Part shown: positions 1 to 4,692 of the stretch, in pieces
How positions within the stretch are numbered: the first letter of the stretch is position 1
Layout: each line of letters opens with the position of its first letter
NCBI GenBank assembly: GCA_007132365.1
Contig: SLOS01000411.1
Coordinates: forward strand, 1 to 5,149
Length of the DNA stretch: 5,149 nucleotides
From: Bacteroidales bacterium
GTDB lineage: Bacteria > Bacteroidota > Bacteroidia > Bacteroidales > PUMT01
Direction of reading: 5' to 3'
Made by a program: the position numbers and the translations under genes
Notes under the pieces: model-generated
Databases searched by the model: none
Told to the model about the DNA's origin: nothing
The model's input: the letters and a program-made list of their open reading frames with translations, nothing else

Positions 1-34
1 ACACCGACCAAAAAATGGAAGATGTCCTGTCATG

Positions 35-108
35 TCGGGGTGAGAAGACTCGAACTTCCGACCCCTTGCACCCCATGCAAGTGCGCTAGCCAACTGCGCC
101 ACACCCCG
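35..108 (-). tRNA. tRNA-Pro, anticodon GGG
   Basis: Read on the minus strand this folds as a complete 74-nt cloverleaf. The acceptor stem is CGGGGTG (108-102) paired with CACCCCG (42-36). The D stem is GCGC/GCGC (99-96 and 86-83). The anticodon stem is CTTGC/GCAAG (81-77 and 69-65) around the 7-nt loop ATGGGGT. The T stem is GGAAG/CTTCT with one G-U pair and loop TTCGAGT. Anticodon GGG (74-72) follows the invariant T at 75. The C1-G72 pair with discriminator A73 (position 35) is typical of bacterial tRNA-Pro and supports the assignment. The next bases read CAT, so the 3' CCA is not encoded and must be added after transcription. A run of six T on this strand (15-10) follows, without a convincing terminator stem. 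Confidence 0.95.
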
Positions 109-147
109 AATCAGATCCGGAGCTGCACCCCGGATAATATTGCGATG

Positions 148-178
148 CAAAATTAACAAACAAATAGTTATCTGCAAA
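148..178 (-). promoter_or_regulatory. Bacteroidota-type promoter for tRNA-Pro
   Basis: On the minus strand TTTG (178-175) is followed after 19 nt by TAATTTTG (155-148). This is an exact match to the known Bacteroidota sigma factor pattern TTTG-N19-21-TAnnTTTG. Transcription would begin near 141, leaving a leader of about 33 nt before the tRNA. That leader contains a small hairpin (ATCCGG 115-120 with CCGGAT 130-135). Inferred from sequence and placement only. Confidence 0.6.
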
Positions 179-263
179 TTTTAATTTGGCACCTGACAGG
201 TTTTCCTTTTATAAAAACCATCACATGATTACAACAGACCGGTAGTCCCGGTCCGGAATCAGG

Positions 264-375
264 AAGGAAGGCGACTTAAACCAGAAGTCAGGCAACTTAA
301 ACCGGAATGGCAGGAGGTTTATTCAGTAAGGAAGGCGACTTAAACGGGTATGGGGGCAAGTGAAGAAGGCTTTTG
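264..375. repeat. Degenerate tandem repeats, about 21-nt spacing
   Basis: The core GGCRACTTAAAC occurs at 270-281, 291-302 and 334-345, with a decayed copy starting GGCAAGTGAA at 355. Starts are spaced 21, 43 and 21 nt, as expected for five units of 21-22 nt with a degenerate one at about 312. The 18-mer AAGGAAGGCGACTTAAAC is identical at 264-281 and 328-345. The second unit continues into CCGGAAT. No equal-length unique spacers separate the copies, so this is not a CRISPR array. Function unknown: it may be an old tandem duplication or a row of binding sites two helical turns apart. Confidence 0.7.
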
Positions 376-551
376 AACAAACTGTTTCTTTTTAATGTTT
401 GGTCTTATCCGGATACTTTGTACTTTTACGTGATTTTTTTCCGGCCCTGACCGGAATAAAAATAAAGGAATCCCGACCAAATTACTATTATCCTGATCAC
501 GAAATCAGGAGATTTACATTACTATTTCAATAACTAAATTTATATCTGACA

Positions 552-1544
552 ATGAGCATGTTCAAAAAAATGGAATTATCCGATGAGAAATCAGATAAGC
601 AGCCGGAAGGTGAACCGGAAAAGGTAAAATGCCTTATCATAGGCTCAGGCCCGGCAGGGTACACCGCTGCAATTTATGCAGCAAGGGCAAATCTTAATCC
701 GGTGATGTATGAAGGACTGGAACCGGGGGGACAGCTTACCACCACCACTGATGTTGAAAATTTTCCCGGCTACCCTGACGGTGTTACAGGGCCTGTAATG
801 ATGGACGATTTTAAAAAACAGGCAGCACGGTTTGGTACTGATATCCGCCCGGGCATTGCCACTGCATCGGATCTGTCATCATCTCCGTTCAGAGTTACCA
901 TAGATGACTCAATAATAATTGAAACCGATTCACTGATAATCGCGACGGGTGCTACTGCAAAGTACCTGGGGATCGAAAGTGAAAAGAAATACATGGGATC
1001 AGGTGTATCAGCCTGTGCAACCTGTGATGGGTTTTTCTATAAAAATCAGGATGTTGCCGTGGTAGGAGGGGGTGACACTGCTGCTGAGGAAGCGCTCTAT
1101 CTTTCAGGTATATGCAAAAAAGTATACCTGATTATCAGGAAAGATCATATGCGTGCAACCAAGGTGATGCAGCAGCGGGTAATGGACAAGGAAAACATAA
1201 CGGTTTTATATGAACATGTTACCAGAGAGATCGTAGGAGAAAATGGTGTGGTAACCGGTGTTATTCTTATCAATAGCCTGGGCGAGGAGGTGCGCCTGGA
1301 GATTTCCGGATTTTTTGTGGCCATCGGCCACACTCCCAACTCCGGTATTTTCAGGGATTATCTTGAAACAGATGAGGTTGGTTACATAAAAACAATACCT
1401 GGCACTGCCAAAACAAATATTGAGGGTGTCTTTGCATGCGGAGATGTAATGGATCCTCATTACCGTCAGGCTGTCACAGCTGCAGGTACAGGTTGTATGG
1501 CTGCAATGGATACCGAGAAATTCCTTGGGACAAGAAAATTCTGA
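552..1544 (+). CDS. trxB: Thioredoxin reductase (NADPH)
   Basis: Cytoplasmic FAD flavoenzyme that passes electrons from NADPH to oxidised thioredoxin. All family landmarks are present. The N-terminal FAD dinucleotide fold has GSGPAG at residues 31-36, followed by the conserved GGQLTTTTDVENFPG stretch (59-73). The redox-active CATC disulfide is C155/C158. The NADPH fold has GGGDTAAEE (172-180), and the basic IRKDHMR segment (195-201) fits NADPH 2'-phosphate binding. The C-terminal FAD segment GVFACGDVMDPHYRQA is at 292-307. At 330 residues it is slightly longer than the usual 310-320, because about 24 polar, charged residues precede the conserved KCLIIGSGPAG. ATG codons at 558 and 570 are alternative starts; the last would shorten the tail by six residues. 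No strong Shine-Dalgarno sequence marks any of them. It appears to be transcribed alone and ends before a hairpin shared with the opposing unit. Confidence 0.96.
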   Translation: MSMFKKMELSDEKSDKQPEGEPEKVKCLIIGSGPAGYTAAIYAARANLNPVMYEGLEPGGQLTTTTDVENFPGYPDGVTGPVMMDDFKKQAARFGTDIRPGIATASDLSSSPFRVTIDDSIIIETDSLIIATGATAKYLGIESEKKYMGSGVSACATCDGFFYKNQDVAVVGGGDTAAEEALYLSGICKKVYLIIRKDHMRATKVMQQRVMDKENITVLYEHVTREIVGENGVVTGVILINSLGEEVRLEISGFFVAIGHTPNSGIFRDYLETDEVGYIKTIPGTAKTNIEGVFACGDVMDPHYRQAVTAAGTGCMAAMDTEKFLGTRKF

Positions 1545-1568
1545 ATTCTTGCTATGGTCCCGCACTAA

Positions 1569-1610
1569 GGCAACTGCTTTGAAAATCAGAGCAACTTAAA
1601 AAGTTCCGGA
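1569..1610. repeat. Two decayed copies of the GGCAACTTAAA motif, 21 nt apart
   Basis: GGCAACT at 1569-1575 and AGCAACTTAAA at 1590-1600 begin 21 nt apart and resemble the core of the repeats upstream of trxB. The second runs into the terminator stem, which also contains TTCCGGA. Similarity is short (7-10 bases), so common origin is an inference. Confidence 0.35.
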
Positions 1611-1630
1611 TATGAAGTCCCGGAACTTTT
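1599..1630. terminator. Bidirectional intrinsic terminator
   Basis: A perfect 11-bp stem, AAAAGTTCCGG (1599-1609) with CCGGAACTTTT (1620-1630), closes a 10-nt loop. It has a T tract on the outgoing side of either strand: TTTTGTCTT on plus, TTTTTAAG on minus. It lies 55 bases after the trxB stop and 26 bases beyond the small membrane protein stop, exactly where two converging transcripts meet, so it can plausibly end both. Confidence 0.8.
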
Positions 1631-1672
1631 GTCTTATCTGCCTGTAGTAATTGTCTTATCTGCCTGTAGCAA
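1629..1672. repeat. 22-bp tandem duplication over a stop codon
   Basis: Two adjacent 22-bp units, 1629-1650 and 1651-1672, begin TTGTCTTATCTGCCTGTAG and differ at one position (T1648 against C1670). The right-hand copy encodes, on the minus strand, the last residues and TAA stop of the small membrane protein gene. The left-hand copy lies beyond the stop and abuts the terminator stem. The near identity suggests a recent slippage or duplication event. Confidence 0.9.
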
Positions 1673-1856
1673 TTGTCTTTTTCCTTCTGCCAAACAAAAA
1701 TTTTATTACCGGTGGAGTAATAAATAGCGCAACAACCAGTAATATTATTGGGATTAATATGTCGTCGCCTTGAAAACCGCCATAAGAAACAAATAAAAAC
1801 ATACCTGCAATAATCCACTGTATCACTTTAATTATTCCCAGAAACAGATTTTTCAT
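1656..1856 (-). CDS. Small two-helix membrane protein, unknown function
   Basis: I do not recognise this 66-residue protein. It has two strongly hydrophobic segments, about residues 4-25 (LFLGIIKVIQWIIAGMFLFV...) and 33-55 (ILIPIILLVVALFITPPVIKFLF). A short acidic turn (GDD, 30-32) separates them and a basic tail (RRKK, 57-60) follows. By the positive-inside rule both ends should face the cytoplasm. It starts with ATG 60 bases after the alpha-oxoamine synthase stop on the same strand, so it is probably co-transcribed with that gene and precedes the terminator. A helical hairpin of this size could be an accessory subunit or simply an uncharacterised inner-membrane peptide. The overlapping 88-codon frame at 1552-1818 is less likely because it reads through the terminator hairpin. 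Its last codons are duplicated downstream. Confidence 0.6.
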   Translation of the reverse strand: MKNLFLGIIKVIQWIIAGMFLFVSYGGFQGDDILIPIILLVVALFITPPVIKFLFGRRKKTIATGR

Positions 1857-1916
1857 GGTCGAACTTTTTATTATTTAACATTCATCATCTTATTTGCTGC
1901 GTTGAATGGGTTGCCA

Positions 1917-3164
1917 TCATCTGGTTGTTGTCACAATCCTTTCTCCTGCATATTTGCCGGCTTTGAGTTTTTCGGCAACCTCGGCAAAAGCACTGATTGT
2001 ATAATCCACATCCTCCAGAGTGTGGACTGCTGTTGGGATAAGGCGGATAAGCAAAACTCCTTTGGGCACAACGGGGTAACCTACCAGTGAACAGAATATA
2101 CCGTAGTTCTCCCTCAGGTCAAGTGCTATGTTGGTCCCTTCCGGAACACTCCCGGACAGGAAGACGGGGGTTACAGGAGATTCGGTATTTCCGATGTTGA
2201 AGCCCTTGTCTTTTAGCCCTTGCTGGAGAGCATTTACCACGGCCCATAATTTTTCCCTCAGCTCCTGCTCTGTCTTGAGGAGTTCCAGCCTTTTGAGGGC
2301 ACCTATAACCATCGGCATGGGCAGCGCCTTGGCAAATATCTGGGAACGCATGTTATAGCGCAGGTAGTTAATTACCATTTCGCTTCCTGCCACGAAACCT
2401 CCAATACCTGCCATAGCTTTGGCAAAAGTCCCGAAATAAACATCGACTTCTTCCTGAACTCCCATGTGCTCAGCTACCCCTGCGCCGGTTTTGCCCATAG
2501 TCCCGAATCCGTGGGCATCATCCACCAGCAGGCGGAAAGGATACTCTTTCCTGAATTTTACTATCTCATCAATCTTTCCGAGATCGCCTGACATGCCAAA
2601 CACGCCTTCGGTAATTACCAGCACGCCTCCCTTTTGTTTTTCCGCCAGTCTGGTTGCCCGCTGGAGCTGTTTTTGGAAATTCTCCATGTTGTTATGCGGA
2701 AAAACAAATCGTTTTCCGAAATGGAGCCTGAGTCCGTCAAGGATACAGGCATGTGATTCAGAGTCGTACACAATAACATCGTTCCGGCCTACCAGTGAGT
2801 CGATTATGGAGACCATACCCTGGTAGCCGTAGTTAAGGAGATAGGCATCTTCTTTTCCCTGAAAATCTGCCAGCTGCCTTTCAAGTTCCTCATGTTTAGC
2901 GGTCTGCCCTGACATCATCCTTGCACCCATAGGATAAGCCATACCGTATTGGGCAGCAGCTTCCGCATCCGTTTTGCGTACTTCAGGATGATTAGCCAGG
3001 CCCAGATAGTTATTGAGGCTCCATACAAGCACCTCCTTACCCCTGAATGTCATTCTTGTACCAATTTCTCCTTCCAGCTTCGGAAAAGTAAAATAACCAT
3101 GGGCCTCTTTCATATACTGACCTATCGGGCCCATGTTATGTTTTATCTTGTCAAATATGTCCAC
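1917..3164 (-). CDS. Alpha-oxoamine synthase family PLP enzyme (BioF/Kbl/Spt-like)
   Basis: Fold-type I PLP enzyme of the family that condenses an amino acid with an acyl-CoA or acyl-ACP, releasing CO2. Members include 8-amino-7-oxononanoate synthase, 2-amino-3-ketobutyrate CoA ligase and serine palmitoyltransferase. The Schiff-base lysine is K249 in GTFAKAMAGIGGF. VDDAHGFG supplies D215 (pyridine nitrogen) and H218; H138 in DSESHAC is the likely ring-stacking histidine. Also visible are NNYLGLANHP (51-60) and GARMMSGQTAKHEELE (80-95). At 415 residues it is longer than the roughly 395 usual for BioF or Spt. Start is GTG; a stop seven codons upstream leaves no earlier option, and the MDIFDKI opening matches Bacteroidota relatives as I remember them. 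It looks like a paralogue distinct from the known Bacteroides Spt. Candidate products include sphingoid or sulfonolipid bases, but no other lipid gene is nearby, so the substrate is unresolved. Confidence 0.9.
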   Translation of the reverse strand: MDIFDKIKHNMGPIGQYMKEAHGYFTFPKLEGEIGTRMTFRGKEVLVWSLNNYLGLANHPEVRKTDAEAAAQYGMAYPMGARMMSGQTAKHEELERQLADFQGKEDAYLLNYGYQGMVSIIDSLVGRNDVIVYDSESHACILDGLRLHFGKRFVFPHNNMENFQKQLQRATRLAEKQKGGVLVITEGVFGMSGDLGKIDEIVKFRKEYPFRLLVDDAHGFGTMGKTGAGVAEHMGVQEEVDVYFGTFAKAMAGIGGFVAGSEMVINYLRYNMRSQIFAKALPMPMVIGALKRLELLKTEQELREKLWAVVNALQQGLKDKGFNIGNTESPVTPVFLSGSVPEGTNIALDLRENYGIFCSLVGYPVVPKGVLLIRLIPTAVHTLEDVDYTISAFAEVAEKLKAGKYAGERIVTTTR

Positions 3165-3237
3165 AGCAAATTGTTTTAGGTATTAATAAAATTTAACAGT
3201 TAATAAGTTCCTGAAGTCAGCTCATTATTGCCGTTTG

Positions 3238-3268
3238 CAAAATAAATGTTTTTTTTTTGCGTTTCAAG
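3238..3268 (-). promoter_or_regulatory. Candidate promoter for the oxoamine synthase gene
   Basis: On the minus strand CTTG (3268-3265) is followed after 19 nt by TTATTTTG (3245-3238). Each element has one mismatch to TTTG and TAnnTTTG. The predicted start, near 3231, gives a leader of about 67 nt. The spacer contains an uninterrupted ten-base homopolymer (T10 on plus, 3249-3258). Moderate match only. Confidence 0.4.
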
Positions 3269-3283
3269 GAAAATTACTAAAAT

Positions 3284-3297
3284 AAGTCCGGGGACTT
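3284..3297. promoter_or_regulatory. Small inverted repeat between divergent promoters
   Basis: AAGTCC (3284-3289) and GGACTT (3292-3297) form a near-perfect dyad separated by GG. It lies between the two candidate promoters of the divergent units, so it could be an operator for either side. There is no T tract, and a two-base gap is too tight for a hairpin using the whole stem. Regulatory role is a guess from position. Confidence 0.25.
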
Positions 3298-3312
3298 TAT
3301 CCGAAAAAATAC

Positions 3313-3320
3313 TATTTTTG
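3313..3320 (+). promoter_or_regulatory. Candidate -7 element for bamD
   Basis: TATTTTTG matches the Bacteroidota -7 consensus TAnnTTTG exactly and is followed by CAG, a common context. A start near 3327 would give a leader of about 88 nt before the bamD ATG. I do not see a clear TTTG at the expected -33 distance, so only the -7 element is called. Confidence 0.4.
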
Positions 3321-3414
3321 CAGATTCCATTTCCTGTCAGTTGATTAATTTATTTCGGAATAATTATCCAAAAAAATACTGGGCAGGATGGATTGAATAA
3401 ACTAACTTTACAGA

Positions 3415-4245
3415 ATGCTTCGAATATCTCAGGTTTTTCGCATATTTTTTATTTTTATTCTTGTTTTTACTGTTTCATGCAGCAAGTATGAGAAACTTCT
3501 GAAAAGTGATGATTTTCAATTGAAATACGATGTTGCGATGGAGTATTACGAGGATGGAGATTATGTGAGGTCTGCTACTCTCATTGAACAGATACTCCCG
3601 ATATATCGGGGAACCCAGAGGGCTGCCGAACTTAGCTTTATCCTGGCAAACTGCTATTATCACAGGAGCGACTATATTCTTGCAGCACATCATTTTGACA
3701 ATTTCGTGCGGGATTTTCCCACTCATGAGCATGCCAAGGAGGCTACCTATATGAGAGCCTACTGCAACTACCTGCTTTCGCCCAGGCCAAGCCTGGACCA
3801 AACGACCACAAACAGGGCCATTGATCAGTTCAGGCTGTTTATAACACGTTACCCTAACAGTGAGAAGGTGGAAGATGCTCAGAAACTGATCAATGAGATG
3901 AGGAGTAAATTACTGGAGAAATCTTTTCAAAGTGCAAAATTATATTATGATATGGGTGATTATAAAGCTGCCATTATTGCATTCAGGAACAGCCTTGTTG
4001 ATTTTCCCGAGACCCGGCACCGTGAGGAAATAAGGTTTCTGATATTAAAATCAAGTTTTCTCCTTGCCGACAGGTCCGTTCCCGAAAGGCAGCTTGAAAG
4101 GTTTCAGACCACCCTTGATGAATATTATGCATTTATAGAAGAGTTTCCGGAAAGCGATTATTTAGATGAGGCAGAAAGGTTTTTTAAAAGCGCTCTCAGG
4201 GTGCTGGATAATTATCCGGCAGGTGAATTAACACAGGAATATTGA
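3415..4245 (+). CDS. bamD: Outer-membrane assembly lipoprotein BamD
   Basis: Periplasm-facing lipoprotein of the BAM complex, which inserts beta-barrel proteins into the outer membrane. The 21-residue signal peptide is hydrophobic (IFFIFILVFTVS) and ends at C22, the predicted lipidated cysteine, followed by SKYEKLLKSDD. Threonine at -3 is an unusual but tolerable lipobox. The mature part is built from TPR-like helix pairs: about 33-66 (YDVAMEYYEDGDYVRSATLIEQ), 70-103, 131-167, 168-201 (AKLYYDMGDYKAAIIAFRNSL) and 210-263. SPRPSLDQT (122-130), between repeats two and three, is characteristic of Bacteroidota BamD as I know it. Length of 276 is normal. An in-frame ATG 27 bases upstream is followed at once by TGA, so 3415 is the start. 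The last five codons and the stop lie in the first copy of a 19-bp tandem repeat. rpoZ follows 66 bases later. Confidence 0.93.
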   Translation: MLRISQVFRIFFIFILVFTVSCSKYEKLLKSDDFQLKYDVAMEYYEDGDYVRSATLIEQILPIYRGTQRAAELSFILANCYYHRSDYILAAHHFDNFVRDFPTHEHAKEATYMRAYCNYLLSPRPSLDQTTTNRAIDQFRLFITRYPNSEKVEDAQKLINEMRSKLLEKSFQSAKLYYDMGDYKAAIIAFRNSLVDFPETRHREEIRFLILKSSFLLADRSVPERQLERFQTTLDEYYAFIEEFPESDYLDEAERFFKSALRVLDNYPAGELTQEY

Positions 4246-4300
4246 TTTAACACAGGAATATTGATTTAACACAGGAATATTGATTTAACACAGGAATATT
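4228..4300. repeat. 19-bp tandem repeat spanning the bamD stop codon
   Basis: The unit TTAACACAGGAATATTGAT occurs without mismatch at 4228-4246, 4247-4265 and 4266-4284. A fourth copy covers 16 bases (4285-4300) and then diverges to ATTCTAATATT before the rpoZ ATG. Copy 1 encodes LTQEY and the TGA stop of BamD. The other copies fill nearly the whole bamD-rpoZ gap. Perfect identity implies recent expansion. Each copy carries AGGAAT, a weak Shine-Dalgarno-like string, but only the last is near rpoZ. Confidence 0.97.
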
Positions 4301-4311
4301 ATTCTAATATT

Positions 4312-4638
4312 ATGGATTACAAAAAATCAAAAGCTCCCGTCACAACTATGACCCGTGACCTGTCCCGGCTTGATTCCGAAACCGGCAGTATTTATGAGAG
4401 TATTATGATCGTTGCCAAAAGGGCAAATCAGATCAGTGTTGCGATGAAAGATGAGCTTAGCCGCAAACTTGAGGAATTTGCCTATTATACAGATAACCTG
4501 GAAGAGGTATTTGAGAACCGTGAGCAAATTGAGATATCAAAATTTTACGAGCGTCTTCCCAAAGCGACACTGATCGCACTTGAGGAATTCATTGAAAATG
4601 AGATATATTACCGTAATCCCACTAAGCTGGAAAGCTAA
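4312..4638 (+). CDS. rpoZ: RNA polymerase omega subunit, Bacteroidota type
   Basis: Omega is the small RNA polymerase subunit (Rpb6 homologue) that chaperones the beta-prime subunit and stabilises the core enzyme. This 108-residue protein opens with MDYKKSKAPVTTMTRDL. It contains the omega signature region IYESIMIVAKRANQIS (27-42), whose AKRANQI corresponds to the conserved A-x-R-A-x-Q helix of other omegas. The second half (EEFAYYTDNLEEVFENREQIEISKFYERLPK, within 54-84) is the extension typical of Bacteroidota homologues as I know them. Start ATG 4312 gives the expected N-terminus. It sits between bamD and coaBC, and the rpoZ-coaBC linkage is also found in Firmicutes, supporting both calls. 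Expression probably comes from the bamD promoter. Confidence 0.93.
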   Translation: MDYKKSKAPVTTMTRDLSRLDSETGSIYESIMIVAKRANQISVAMKDELSRKLEEFAYYTDNLEEVFENREQIEISKFYERLPKATLIALEEFIENEIYYRNPTKLES

Positions 4639-4640
4639 AT

Positions 4641-4658
4641 AGTGTCTGTCCGGACACT
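4641..4658 (+). other. Small hairpin in the rpoZ-coaBC gap
   Basis: AGTGTC (4641-4646) pairs with GACACT (4653-4658) around a 6-nt loop, two bases after the rpoZ stop. The overlapping TGTCCGGACA (4647-4656) is a perfect 10-base palindrome, and GTCCG (4648-4652) could instead pair with CGGAC (4670-4674). No T tract follows, so it is not an evident terminator. It may affect RNA processing or be incidental. Confidence 0.4.
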
Positions 4659-4680
4659 GACTTTATAGACGGACTCTAAA

Positions 4681-4688
4681 TAATTTTG
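4681..4688 (+). promoter_or_regulatory. Possible -7 element just before coaBC
   Basis: TAATTTTG exactly matches TAnnTTTG and ends four bases before the coaBC ATG. Initiation about seven bases downstream would fall on the start codon, implying a leaderless or nearly leaderless message. No TTTG or TTG is present 19-21 nt upstream, so this may be chance. Confidence 0.25.
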
Positions 4689-4692
4689 CAAT

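Larger units (their letters stand above)
109..551. other. Gene-free stretch between tRNA-Pro and trxB
   Basis: No credible coding region on either strand. The first 70 bases hold the tRNA leader and promoter. The middle holds the 21-nt-spaced repeats described separately. Two perfect 6-bp hairpins are visible: GACCGG/CCGGTC (237-242 with 248-253) and TTCCGG/CCGGAA (439-444 with 451-456). Neither has a proper T tail, so they are not clear terminators. The heptamer CCGGAAT recurs at 253, 302 and 451. I found no exact promoter match for trxB. The best is TTTG at 372-375, then after 18 nt AATGTTTG at 394-401 (one mismatch), which is too weak to call. About 150 bases before trxB contain nothing else I recognise. 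Confidence 0.5.

Noticed and set aside
1..33. Second tRNA or terminator beyond tRNA-Pro
   Set aside because: Only a short T run on the minus strand is visible; there is too little sequence for a cloverleaf and no adequate stem.
264..375. CRISPR-like array
   Set aside because: Repeat cores are about 12-18 nt and spaced about 21 nt, leaving only some 9 nt between them, which also resemble each other. There are no cas genes in the window.
437..460. Intrinsic terminator upstream of trxB
   Set aside because: The six-base stem TTCCGG/CCGGAA has T before it and A-rich sequence after it on plus, and A after it on minus, so neither strand has the needed U tail.
1206..1565. 119-codon open frame on the minus strand
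   Set aside because: It is entirely antisense to the NADPH and FAD domains of trxB.
1552..1818. 88-codon minus-strand frame overlapping the small membrane protein
   Set aside because: It runs through the terminator hairpin and the 22-bp duplication and has no hydrophobic or domain pattern; the 66-codon frame is a coherent two-helix protein.
2464..2826. 120-codon open frame on the plus strand
   Set aside because: It lies antisense to the oxoamine synthase gene through its catalytic region; composition shows no recognisable fold.
1917..3164. Naming the gene bioF, kbl or spt
   Set aside because: Active-site residues are shared by all three, no biotin, threonine-catabolism or sphingolipid genes are adjacent, and the sequence looks like a separate subfamily.
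4228..4300. CRISPR or riboswitch reading of the 19-bp repeats
   Set aside because: Copies are directly abutting with no spacers, and no stable stem can be drawn within a unit. Simple tandem expansion explains it.
4641..4658. Intrinsic terminator after rpoZ
   Set aside because: A six-base stem with no T tract; coaBC follows closely in an arrangement that is usually co-transcribed.
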